A stretch of 64,000 bases of DNA from Jidongwangia harbinensis (lineage in GTDB: Bacteria; Actinomycetota; Actinomycetes; Mycobacteriales; Micromonosporaceae): positions 81,470 through 145,469 of the forward strand of contig NZ_JAIWNC010000021.1 in assembly GCF_020216025.1 (NCBI RefSeq), written 5' to 3'. The notes below the pieces were generated by a model, which had not been told where the DNA came from, ran no database searches, and saw nothing but the letters and a program-made list of their open reading frames with translations. A program made the position numbers and the translations under genes. Below, piece after piece: positions 9,062 through 17,547 of this stretch. Positions within the stretch are counted from its first letter, which is position 1; each line of letters starts with the position of its first letter.

Positions 9062-9898
9062 TCACCAGGTGAAACGGCCCGGGTACGTGACGTCGGCGAT
9101 GCGCTTCTGGCCTTCCGCGTTCGGGTGGAAGTAGTCGAGCTTGCTGACCAGATCCAGCTTGAACCGCACCGAGTGGACCGCGCCGCCGTCCCAGCGGCAC
9201 CGTCGGCCGTAACTCTTGCAGGCCTGCTGCAGCTGCTTGTTGTAGGCGTCCAGCCGGTCGCGGACCCGCTTGCGGCGCTCGTCGTCGGCGTCCGCGGTCG
9301 AGGTGGGGTTGGCCAGCAGCGACTGGCACACCCCGCGGCGCCAGACCCGGACCGCGCGCTCGTTCTCCTTGCCCAGCTCCCACAGCCGGTAGACGTCCGG
9401 GACGCTGACCACCAGGATCCGCGACTTGGGCAGGCGCTTCTTGAGCCGGGCCAGGCCGGCGTCGATGTCGCCACGGAACGCGCGCACCGAGGTCATGTCG
9501 TCGACCCGGTCGGTGCAGGCGTCGTTGACCCCGATCATGACGGTCACGTACTTGGCCTTGGCTCGGACCGCGCGGTCGGCCTGCCCGGCCAGGGACTCGG
9601 CGCGGGCGCCGGGCACCGCGTAGTTGTCGTTGTTGCCCTTGATGCTGTTGTTGGCCGCCCGGATCCGGCGGTAGTGGCTGTCCACCGACGAGCCGGTGGA
9701 CCAGGAGTTGCGGCTGCACGCGACCAGGGTCAGGCAACTGCCGATGCCGGCCGTGATCGAGTCACCGAGTGCGGCCATCGACGCCGGATAGCCCGGCTTG
9801 GGACGGCTGGTCCGGTCCGGCGTGGCGGCGCCACTGCCCTCGCAGGCCAGCGCCAGCGCCGCGAGCAGGGCGAAGCAGACCAGGTGCCAGCGACGCAT
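9062..9898 (-). CDS. SGNH/GDSL-type esterase, predicted lipoprotein
   Basis: 278 residues. A short signal peptide ends in a lipobox-like ALAC (Cys19), suggesting a lipid-anchored outer protein. SGNH blocks: GDSIT at 45-49 (nucleophile Ser47), GVND near 122, and the C-terminal DYFHPN with the catalytic Asp/His near 256. Family members deacylate lipids or remove acetyl groups from polysaccharides; the substrate here is unknown. GAAGGA precedes the ATG. It converges with the E2 gene, 21 bases apart. Confidence 0.88.
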   Translation of the reverse strand: MRRWHLVCFALLAALALACEGSGAATPDRTSRPKPGYPASMAALGDSITAGIGSCLTLVACSRNSWSTGSSVDSHYRRIRAANNSIKGNNDNYAVPGARAESLAGQADRAVRAKAKYVTVMIGVNDACTDRVDDMTSVRAFRGDIDAGLARLKKRLPKSRILVVSVPDVYRLWELGKENERAVRVWRRGVCQSLLANPTSTADADDERRKRVRDRLDAYNKQLQQACKSYGRRCRWDGGAVHSVRFKLDLVSKLDYFHPNAEGQKRIADVTYPGRFTW

Positions 9899-9996
9899 AC
9901 GAATCCTTCACGAACACAAAGGGCAACGACGGAACCACTGTAAGCCATTGCCTGCGTCTCGCGCTGACCCCTCGGACTGTCCTCTCTGGACCCCGC

Positions 9997-11037
9997 CTAG
10001 CGGCGCTCGTAGAACACGATCAGGACGCCGCCCCCTTGCAGCTGCGGATCGCTGCTCAGGAACCGGCCGGTGTTCAGGAAGTGGTACGGACCCGCCGCCC
10101 GCGCCTCGAACACCGGGATGAGCTGCCCGAACGCGCCGCAGTTCCGCACCACGATGTACTCGCCGTCGTTTGTGCGCAGCAGGTAGCGGGCGTCCAGCCG
10201 CGCGGTCGAGCCGATCAGCTGGTAGTCCGCGCCACCGGGCACGATGGTCCCCGCGACCCGCCCGCTCACCGTGCCGCCGGTGATCGGGATGACGTTCCGC
10301 GTACCCCGCTTGCTCGCACCCACCGACAACGATCCACCCAGCGTGACCGCCTCGCTGAACACGGTCGCACCCCGTGCGCCGGTTCCGGTCACACAGTCCC
10401 AGCTCTGGTGCGGCACGCCGGCCGGATCCGTGACGGTCACGGTCGGCCCGTCGGCCGGGACACCGGAGATGTCGTAGACCGCGAGCCGCACGGTGCCGCT
10501 CGCCGCGTCGACCGTCCGGACACCGGCGAACCGGCCCGTGTTGAGCCAGGCGTTGGCGCTGGAGTTGGCCACCTCGAAGTCCGGCACCACCACCGTCACG
10601 TCGCCGGCGGTCACCCCGCACGTCCGCAGATAGCCGATCGAGTTGTCGGCGAAACGGACCATGTGCAACTGCTCGATCTCGGTGGTGCCGGTGGCCAGCG
10701 TCAGCTCGTACTCCAGTCCGCCGGAGAGGACCGTGCCCGTGACCCGGTCACCGGCGAGCGTGCCCCCGCTGACGTCGAGCACCCGTCGGTAACCCGACGG
10801 CGTCACACCGACATCGTGCACGGCGCCGAGCCGCAGCGTGGCGGTGAGGACCGGGGTGCCCCGCTCCGGCCACGGGATGCCGGCCGGCATTCCGCAGCTC
10901 CACGACGCGTCCGGCACTGTCGTCTCCCCACTCGCCGCCGCGGCGCGGCCGGGCACCGGAGCGCCGGACACGGCCGCGAGGACGCCGGTCAGGCCGGCGA
11001 TGAGGACCATTGTCAGCGGGTGCCGCGACTTCGTCAT
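9997..11037 (-). CDS. secreted protein with two DUF3237-like repeats
   Basis: 346 residues with a signal peptide (positive start, hydrophobic core ~8-25, cleavage near AAAA~38). Two related ~100-residue units follow, roughly 45-150 and 205-315. Each opens with SWxC, has a GG.v.G...G..l.GG.(E/D)Y core and closes with an RTCG or RNCG Cys; the second (TVSGRVAGTIVPGGADYQLI, then LDARYLLRTNDG) is typical of DUF3237. DUF3237 proteins are usually single-domain and cytoplasmic, so a secreted tandem is unusual. Each unit carries a Cys pair that could form a disulfide outside the cell. Function unknown. Confidence 0.8.
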   Translation of the reverse strand: MTKSRHPLTMVLIAGLTGVLAAVSGAPVPGRAAAASGETTVPDASWSCGMPAGIPWPERGTPVLTATLRLGAVHDVGVTPSGYRRVLDVSGGTLAGDRVTGTVLSGGLEYELTLATGTTEIEQLHMVRFADNSIGYLRTCGVTAGDVTVVVPDFEVANSSANAWLNTGRFAGVRTVDAASGTVRLAVYDISGVPADGPTVTVTDPAGVPHQSWDCVTGTGARGATVFSEAVTLGGSLSVGASKRGTRNVIPITGGTVSGRVAGTIVPGGADYQLIGSTARLDARYLLRTNDGEYIVVRNCGAFGQLIPVFEARAAGPYHFLNTGRFLSSDPQLQGGGVLIVFYERR

Positions 11038-11043
11038 CCCCCC

Positions 11044-11072
11044 AGTCTGGAAAGGCGGCGAAGCACTGTCAA
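11044..11072 (-). promoter_or_regulatory. sigma70-type promoter, possibly leaderless
   Basis: On the minus strand a perfect -35 TTGACA (11072-11067) is followed after 17 bases by CAGACT (11049-11044) as a fair -10. Transcription would begin about 11037-11038, at or next to the ATG of the double DUF3237 gene, so its mRNA may have no leader. Positions are seen; activity is inferred. Confidence 0.5.
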
Positions 11073-11151
11073 TTGATGTACATCGATGGGTGGTGGGCGT
11101 TCGCGATACCGGAAGGGTGCTTCGCGAGCGGACGACGGAACCGGTGCGCGG

Positions 11152-11913
11152 TCAGTCACCCGGGGGCGTCGAATAGATCATGTGCAGGTAGTCGCCCACG
11201 GCGATCGCGGTGCAGGCCACGGCGCACACCCCGACCGCCACGCCGGCGGCGACCGCGGCGCGACCGCGCAACCACCCGGCCGCGGCGAGACCGGCTCCCC
11301 ACGGCAGGGCGTACGTCAGGGTGAAGATGTGCGCGAAGCCGGTGCTGTCCGGGTACCCGGAAGGGTCCCACGCCACCGGCATCAGCACCGCCAGAGCGAC
11401 TCCGGCGACGACGTACCCGGGGCGGGGCGGGCCCAGACCGCGCCAGCCGCCGGCCGGTTCGCGCCACGCCAGGGCGACGGCCGCCACGGCCGCGGCGGTT
11501 CCGGCGAGCACCACGGTTCCGGCGTACGCGTGCAGCTCCACCAGGTGGTACCGCTGCCCGTCCAGTCCGCCCAGGCCGTTGAAGGTGAACCAGTTGTGGA
11601 TGGCCCGTATCCCGTTGCCGGCGACCTGGGCCGCCAGGATCGCGGCCACCACGGCCGCCGGGCGGAACCACCGGTGCCGCGTGGCCATCACCGTCCCGGC
11701 CGCCGCCAGCGCGAACGCCAACGGCAACAGCACCGGCGAGTAGTGGCCGTCCGGTCGCGGGGCGTACGTCTCGACCACCCGTTCCGGCGCCAGCACCGAC
11801 ACCACGGCGGCCACCGCACAGCCCACGACGAACACCCCACCCACCACCGCCGTCACCGGCCGCCGCGCCGGCATCACGGCCGCCGTGGTCCCGTCTGTCC
11901 GCAGATCGCTCAC
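11152..11913 (-). CDS. multi-pass membrane protein of unknown function
   Basis: 253 residues with about six or seven hydrophobic segments (for example VTAVVGGVFVVGCAVAAVV, PVLLPLAFALAAAGTVM, VVAGVALAVLMPVAW, AAVAAGVAVGVCAVACTAIA). No enzymatic motif is recognisable. The loop HNWFTFNGLGGLDGQRYHLVE is polar and may face outside. It is divergent from the epimerase gene downstream. Likely expressed as a single gene. Confidence 0.72.
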   Translation of the reverse strand: MSDLRTDGTTAAVMPARRPVTAVVGGVFVVGCAVAAVVSVLAPERVVETYAPRPDGHYSPVLLPLAFALAAAGTVMATRHRWFRPAAVVAAILAAQVAGNGIRAIHNWFTFNGLGGLDGQRYHLVELHAYAGTVVLAGTAAAVAAVALAWREPAGGWRGLGPPRPGYVVAGVALAVLMPVAWDPSGYPDSTGFAHIFTLTYALPWGAGLAAAGWLRGRAAVAAGVAVGVCAVACTAIAVGDYLHMIYSTPPGD

Positions 11914-12079
11914 CGATGATCAACCCGGCCGCCGGCGAAATGGTCACGCACCCGGCCGGGCCGCCTCAGGGCCAGCGCGAAGTGCAGGCCGGCGAGGTGA
12001 CCGCGATCTTGATTTTCCGGCCGGTCCGGCCCTACCATCGGGTAATGTTGAACACGTTCAAAAGTCGGCTGGGGGGATC

Positions 12080-13021
12080 GTGAAGATCGTCATTCCCGGC
12101 GGGACCGGGCAGGTCGGGACGATCCTGGATCGGGCGCTGACGGCGTACGGTCATGAGGTTGTGCTGTTGACCCGCTCCCCCGAAGGTGCGCGTCAGGTCC
12201 GCTGGGACGGGCGCACGCTGGGCGACTGGGCGGCGCAGATCGACGGCAGCGACGTGGTGGTCAACCTGGCGGGGCGCAGTGTGAGCTGCCGGTACACCGC
12301 GGCCAACCTCGAAGCCATGATGAGTTCCCGGGTGGACTCCGCGCGGGTGGTCGGCGAGGCCATCGCCGCGGCGGCCCGCCCACCCCGGTTGTGGCTGCAG
12401 ATGAGCACCGCGACGATCTACGCGCACCGCTTCGACGCGGCCAACGACGAGTACGGCGGCCTGATCGGCGGCGGCGAGCGCGAGGTGCCGCGATACTGGG
12501 ACTACAGCGTCGACATCGCCCGCAACTGGGAGGAGGCGCAGGAGAAGGCGCCGACCCCGGGCACCCGCAAGATCGCCCTGCGGTCCGCCATGGTGATGAG
12601 CCCCGATCGCAGCGGCGTGTTCGACGTGCTGAGCCGGCTGGCGCGGCTCGGCCTCGGCGGACCGGTCGCGGGCGGCGCGCAGTACGTCTCGTGGATTCAC
12701 GACCGGGACTTCGTCCGCGCCATCCGGTTCCTGATCGAACACGACCACCTCGCCGGCCCGGTCAACCTGGCCGCACCCGGCCCGTTGCCGCAGCGGCGGT
12801 TCATGCGCGAGCTGCGTTCGGCCTGGCGCGTGCCGGTCGGCCTGCCGGCCACCCGGTGGATGGCCGAGATCGGTGCGTACGCGATCCGGTCGGACACCGA
12901 ACTGCTGCTGAAGAGCCGGCGGGTCACCCCGGGCCGGCTGCTGGACGCCGGCTTCGCCTTCGACTTCCCGCAGTGGCCGAGCGCGGCCGCGGACCTGGCG
13001 GCCCGGCGGCGCCGGGCCTGA
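12080..13021 (+). CDS. TIGR01777-type NAD(P)-dependent epimerase/dehydratase
   Basis: 313 residues. The N-terminal GGTGQVG nucleotide-binding loop appears directly after the start, then VVNLAGRSV and the C-terminal DUF1731-like end (RVTPGRLLDAGFAFDFPQW). This is the YfcH-like group of extended short-chain dehydrogenases; substrates are mostly unknown. GTG 12080 is chosen because GGGGGGATC lies just upstream and the Rossmann strand begins at residue 2; the longer open frame to 11885 is not credible. Convergent with the GH5 gene, 6 bases apart. Confidence 0.88.
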   Translation: MKIVIPGGTGQVGTILDRALTAYGHEVVLLTRSPEGARQVRWDGRTLGDWAAQIDGSDVVVNLAGRSVSCRYTAANLEAMMSSRVDSARVVGEAIAAAARPPRLWLQMSTATIYAHRFDAANDEYGGLIGGGEREVPRYWDYSVDIARNWEEAQEKAPTPGTRKIALRSAMVMSPDRSGVFDVLSRLARLGLGGPVAGGAQYVSWIHDRDFVRAIRFLIEHDHLAGPVNLAAPGPLPQRRFMRELRSAWRVPVGLPATRWMAEIGAYAIRSDTELLLKSRRVTPGRLLDAGFAFDFPQWPSAAADLAARRRRA

Positions 13022-13027
13022 CCGGAT

Positions 13028-14725
13028 CTACTCGACGACGGCGCGGTCCAGGGTCACCCCGGTGCCGGTCGACGCGGGATTGCGGTTCCCGGTCACCCGG
13101 ATTCGCAGGGTGTGGGTGCCGCGGGTCAGCGTCGGGCTGCTCCACAGGAGGACGTCCCCGGTCTTGGTCGCACGGTGCAGGTCGATCATGGTTTCCGGTC
13201 CGCCGTCGACCGACACGGCGGCGACGCCGTGGTGGCTCGCGGTGACGCCGTGGTACCTGACCCGGACGCCGGTGAACGTCAGCGTGGCGGTCCGCCCGGC
13301 CACCGCGCTCCAGCTCTGCGACCGTTCGTGGTAGGCCACCGGCGGCGCGGCCTCGTCGCAGTCCGTGCAGTGCGTCCACCCGTCGCTGTAGGTCCACCCC
13401 CCGGCCCCGACCACGGCGTCGTCCACCACGGTCGGCGTGTTCTTGGCGCGCATCCGCGCGGCCTCGGCGGCGAACACCGGGTACGCCGGGTCGGTCGGCC
13501 CGTTGATGCCGAATCCCTCGCCGTTGTCCGGCGGCCAGACGAAGGTGCCCGGATCGGCCGCGTCGTCGAGCGGGTGCGGCCGCGTCGGCTGCGGTTTCAC
13601 CTTGCCCTCCAGCCGCCAGTAGAGCCAGCCGGCGCAGTCGTCGTTCGCGTGCACCGCGGCCAGCCAGGTGCGGTACAGCTCCGCACGGCTCCGCCGCGCG
13701 CCTTCGGTCGCCGCCGGGTACGCGAACTCCTGCAACAGGACCGGCTTCTGCGCCCGGCGCGCCGAGGCGCAATGCCGCTCGACCAGGTCGACGACGCCCG
13801 CGGGGGACACGTCGTGGTAGGTCGGGTAGGTGTGCCAGGTCTGGAAGTCGACGGCCGGAACCGCCAGCGGTTCGGTGTCCGGGTCGCTGCCCGCCCGGCC
13901 GTCGTAGAAGCCCTCGCTGCCGCTGCCCACCAGTTGCCGGGCACCCTGCGCCTTCAGGTGGACGGCCATCTCCTGCATCCAGCTCTGGGCGAGCGCGACG
14001 GAACTGACCTCCGGCTCGTTCATCAGGTCCCACGCGAAGATCGTCGGATCGTCGGCGTAACGGATGCCGGTCAGCGGGTTGACCCGGTTCAGGACATGCG
14101 CCGTCCAGTCCCGGTAGAACTGCCGGGCGCGCGGATCCTGGTAGAAGAAGGTGTACCGGCGCGGATCAGCGGCGGCGTCGTACCCGTCGAGATACCACGC
14201 GTTGACCTGCTGCGAACCGCCCGCCCACTGCCAGAAGTCCAGCATCGCGAGGTTCAGGCGCAGACCGAGCCGGCCGGCCCGGTAGATGACGTAGTCCCAC
14301 CGGCCCAGGCCGTCGACCTCGCTGTCGTTGAAGGCGTACGTGTTCCGCGCCGGGTCCCAGTAGGCCAGGTAGGTGCCGTGCACCCCCATGTTGGACGAGT
14401 CGGCGGTGCTGCCGGGGTTCCACACGTGCCGCTTGACGGTCCCGTCCGGCGAGCCCTTGACCGAGTGCAGGATGCCGCGCACCACGTTGTACCCCGACGC
14501 CGCGGCCGACTCCAGCACCGAGTCGACCTCGGCGCGGGTACCCCAGCCGAGATAATGGTTGTTGGTCCCGGCGACGTAGAACGGCCGGCCGTCGAGGACG
14601 AACCGGGTGCCCTCCGCGGTCACATAGGACGTCCCGGCCGCGGCCGCCCGCACCGGCGCGACCAGCCCGACCAGCATCAGCAGCACGGCGACGAGCCGGA
14701 CCGGCCTTCGCACGACGACGCCCAT
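13028..14725 (-). CDS. secreted glycoside hydrolase family 5-like enzyme (mannanase-type)
   Basis: 565 residues: signal peptide (~1-32), a GH5 TIM barrel (~35-420) and a C-terminal beta-sandwich (~465-560). The acid/base Glu is in DLMNEPE (near 236) and the nucleophile in LLQEFAYP (near 332). The opening FVLDGRPFYVAGTNNHYL resembles GH5 endo-mannanases, so mannan is a reasonable guess. The C-terminal module (GVRVRYHGVTASHHGVAAVS...THTLRIRVTG) is the substrate- or surface-binding domain often attached to actinobacterial glycosidases. ATG 14725 has GGGGGAG just upstream; the frame is open 15 codons further. Confidence 0.87.
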   Translation of the reverse strand: MGVVVRRPVRLVAVLLMLVGLVAPVRAAAAGTSYVTAEGTRFVLDGRPFYVAGTNNHYLGWGTRAEVDSVLESAAASGYNVVRGILHSVKGSPDGTVKRHVWNPGSTADSSNMGVHGTYLAYWDPARNTYAFNDSEVDGLGRWDYVIYRAGRLGLRLNLAMLDFWQWAGGSQQVNAWYLDGYDAAADPRRYTFFYQDPRARQFYRDWTAHVLNRVNPLTGIRYADDPTIFAWDLMNEPEVSSVALAQSWMQEMAVHLKAQGARQLVGSGSEGFYDGRAGSDPDTEPLAVPAVDFQTWHTYPTYHDVSPAGVVDLVERHCASARRAQKPVLLQEFAYPAATEGARRSRAELYRTWLAAVHANDDCAGWLYWRLEGKVKPQPTRPHPLDDAADPGTFVWPPDNGEGFGINGPTDPAYPVFAAEAARMRAKNTPTVVDDAVVGAGGWTYSDGWTHCTDCDEAAPPVAYHERSQSWSAVAGRTATLTFTGVRVRYHGVTASHHGVAAVSVDGGPETMIDLHRATKTGDVLLWSSPTLTRGTHTLRIRVTGNRNPASTGTGVTLDRAVVE

Positions 14726-14907
14726 GGCACTCCCCCAGACCTCGTGCGCCGCGACGAGCCGACCCGGCACCCGCCGCCGACGATGCCGCTACCGAGTCGC
14801 CCGAGAAAGGCTCACGTCCGCAACCGGCCACGCACGGGGCGGCCGGGGCGAGGACGCTCTGCCGAGCAACGGATGCCGAATCGTGCGGCGACCTCGGCGT
14901 GAAAGGG

Positions 14908-16062
14908 CTACCCGGCCATCGCTTCCGCCGACTGCGTCTGGGTCAGAGACTGCCTGAACTCCAGGGCTTCCGGCAGATCCTCATACTGCAGAAGGTTCCC
15001 CGCCAGCTGCGACAGCAATGCCTTCGCTTGCGCGGGCGTCGCCGGCCCGGATGTTCGCCGCCCGATAGTCGACGTCCTGGATCGCGGCGTCAATCTGCGC
15101 CAGCCGCTCCTGCAACTGTTCAGCACCACCGGTATCGCCTTTGGCCTGCAACGCGACTAACGCGTTGAGGTAGTGAGCGCGCTCCTTGTCAAGGCGGGCC
15201 CGCTCTTTCTCGATCTCCGGATGTCCATCGTCTTGCCGAGCCGGGCAATCGCGGTCGCCACCTTTCCCAGCCGGTCGACGGCCGAGTCCAGCTTGTATGG
15301 CTTCATCCCGCGAACGAGGTTGTCGGCTTCCGCGTTGTAGGCACGCAGCATCAACTTCGAGAAGTCCCGGATCATCGTTCGGCCCTGCGCCTCCGAGCCG
15401 TTGACGGTCCATCCGCGCGCCGCCTGGACCGCCCCACCGTCGGCCCTCGCCATCCTCTTGATCCGGTCCTGGATGCGCGCCAGAGCCGCCTGGTAGGCAA
15501 CGGCATCAGACAGCGGATGCCGGTACTCGTACACGCCGACTTCCTGCAGAATAGCCGTCTCCTCGGTGACAACTACCTGCTGCCGCACCTGCGCCAGCCG
15601 GGTGTGCGCCTCGGCTTCCTGCCGCATCAGCTCGCCCACTCGCGCCTGCGTCTGCGCAATCTGCTCGGCGAGTTGCGTTTTGCTGCGGGCCGCCTCGTCG
15701 GCAGTCTCCTGTCGGACCCGTTCCCGATATCGCTCCAGTTCCACCGCGGACAACACACCGAGACGCTGCATGTCCGCGTGCAGACCGTTGAGCTCCGCCG
15801 TAAGCCGTTCGACCTCGCCGGCAAGTTCCCGGGCTTTGCCTCTCGCACCGAAGAATCCGATGCCCGACTCCGCCGGAGCGGATCCGGGTGGATCCGGTAC
15901 CGGGGGCGGAACCACAGGTGGTGCCGGGGTATTCATCCCCGGTACCACCGGCGGCAGGGGGGCAGATGAAGCAGGAGCTTCCATCACGTCCGGCACCCAG
16001 AATTGCCAGCCCTCCGGCGCCGGCCCCCACATCGGATCGGGCTTCCATCCCTCAGGAGGCAC
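14908..16062 (-). pseudogene. DUF4041/T5orf172 family gene, broken by two internal deletions
   Basis: Three frame-separated pieces read as one family protein. Piece 1 (16062 to ~15220) has the PPEGWKPDPMWGPAPEGW linker, a long coiled coil and the DUF4041 core (GVYEYRHPLSDAVAYQA, GWTVNGSEAQG, LMLRAYNAEADN) up to LGKTMDI. Piece 2 (~15220-15045), in another frame, resumes with IEKERARLDKERAHYLNAL and stops at DYRAANIRAG. Piece 3 (~15045-14908), back in frame 1, is only the C-terminal tail TPAQAKALLSQLAGNLLQY plus PEALEFRQS. The segment between pieces 1 and 2 and the T5orf172 (GIY-YIG-like) domain expected between 2 and 3 are missing. Upstream, NWPRPPAGW continues in frame without a start codon, so the N-terminus may also be damaged. 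Intact relatives are phage- or mobile-associated (family knowledge). Confidence 0.75.
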
Positions 16063-16193
16063 CCACCCCGCGGGCGGTCTGGGCCAGTTCCGATGACGAG
16101 CCAGGGTGCTCCAGACGGTACGGATCGGGTGATGCGGGTACGCCTACAAGAATGCGTGGACACGATCTGCTTCCGTCGTCGCAAGGAGAAGGC

Positions 16194-17444
16194 ATGCAGC
16201 ACCGCATCGGCGAGATCACGCTGACCGTGCTCGGACCGGACCACCGGCCGCTGGCCGACCGGGTCGTCACGGTCGAGCAGCGGCGCCACGCGTTCGCGTT
16301 CGGCAACATCGGTTTTGACTTCGTCCACCTGGTCGGCGGGCCGAACCCGGCCGAGGAGGGCCGGGAGCAGAACTTCGGCGGCGCGACGGACATCGACCTC
16401 GACCAGTTCGCCCGGGACTGGCTGGGTCTGTTCAACACGGCCACGCTGCCGTTCTACTGGGGCAGCTACGAGCCGACCCGCGGAGCACCCGACACCGCCC
16501 GCCTTCTGCGGACGGCACGATGGCTCACCGAACGCGGCGTGGTCGTCAAGGGGCATCCGCTGGTGTGGCACACCGTCCAGCCCCGGTGGTTGCTCGGTCT
16601 CGAACTGGACGAGGTGGAACGACTGCTCCGGGAGCGCATCCGGCACCTCGTCGACGGCTTCGCCGGCCTCATCGACACCTGGGACGCGATCAACGAAGCG
16701 GTGATCATGCCGGTCTTCGCCAACGGCGACAACGCGGTGACTCCGCTGGCCCGCGCCCGCGGGCGGATCGCGATGGTACGGCTGGCGTTCGAGCAGGCGC
16801 GGGCGGCCAACCCGGGTGCGACGCTGGTGCTCAACGACTTCGACCTCAGCTCGGCGTACGAATGCCTGATCGAAGGTGTTCTCGAGGCCGGCATCCCGAT
16901 CGACGCGATCGGCCTGCAGACCCACATGCACAAGGGCTACCGCGGCGAGGAGTACATGAACGCCATGCTGGACCGGTTCGCCCGCTACGGACTGCCGCTG
17001 CACCTGACCGAGAGCACGCTGGTCTCCGGGCACCTCATGCCCCGTGACATCGAGGACCTCAACGACTACCAGGTTCCCGACTGGCCGACGACGCCCGAGG
17101 GCGAGGCACGCCAGGCGGACGAGATCGTCCGGCACTACCGGTCGCTGGTCGCCCACCCGGCGGTTCAGGCGATCAACTACTGGGGGCTGACGGACCGGGG
17201 CTCCTGGCTCGGCGCACCGGTCGGCCTGATCCGCGCCGACGGCACCCGCAAGCCGTCGTACGACGCCCTGTCCGCCCTGATCAAGGGCGAGTGGTGGCTC
17301 CCGCCGACGGAGCAGCGCACCGGCGCCGACGGGACACTGACGGTACGGGGCTTCCACGGTGACTACGCGGTCGCCGGTGCACCGTTCCGGATCGGCCCGG
17401 AGCAGCAGAGCACCACGGTGACCGTCGACCCGGTGGCGCGGTAG
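16194..17444 (+). CDS. glycoside hydrolase family 10-like (endo-1,4-beta-xylanase), no signal peptide
   Basis: 416 residues. GH10 features: KGHPLVWHTVQPRWL, the acid/base Glu in DTWDAINEAV (near 168) and the nucleophile Glu in HLTESTLVSG (near 272), then NYWGLTDRGSWL. The enzyme should cut beta-1,4 xylan or xylo-oligosaccharides. The N-terminus (ITLTVLGPDHRPLADRVVTV) is a short beta module with no signal peptide, so it may act in the cytoplasm on imported oligosaccharides (inference). ATG 16194 is preceded by AAGGAGAAGG. A clear terminator follows. Confidence 0.87.
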   Translation: MQHRIGEITLTVLGPDHRPLADRVVTVEQRRHAFAFGNIGFDFVHLVGGPNPAEEGREQNFGGATDIDLDQFARDWLGLFNTATLPFYWGSYEPTRGAPDTARLLRTARWLTERGVVVKGHPLVWHTVQPRWLLGLELDEVERLLRERIRHLVDGFAGLIDTWDAINEAVIMPVFANGDNAVTPLARARGRIAMVRLAFEQARAANPGATLVLNDFDLSSAYECLIEGVLEAGIPIDAIGLQTHMHKGYRGEEYMNAMLDRFARYGLPLHLTESTLVSGHLMPRDIEDLNDYQVPDWPTTPEGEARQADEIVRHYRSLVAHPAVQAINYWGLTDRGSWLGAPVGLIRADGTRKPSYDALSALIKGEWWLPPTEQRTGADGTLTVRGFHGDYAVAGAPFRIGPEQQSTTVTVDPVAR

Positions 17445-17463
17445 CCGGCGGAACGCGGGATCC

Positions 17464-17495
17464 CGGGCGGGCGACGGTTGCGCTTCGCCCGCCCG
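17464..17495 (+). terminator. hairpin terminator after the GH10 gene
   Basis: CGGGCGGGCG at 17464-17473 pairs with CGCCCGCCCG at 17486-17495 (one further A-T pair inside), 19 bases after the stop codon. No U-tract, as is usual in high-GC actinobacteria. Confidence 0.65.
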
Positions 17496-17547
17496 CGATG
17501 ATTGCATGTGCCGCGGCTGTCCCTCCGGCGCCGGTCAGGAGGACGTC

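Noticed and set aside
13112..14902. 596-residue plus-strand open frame
   Set aside because: Antisense shadow of the GH5 gene, whose catalytic motifs are clear.
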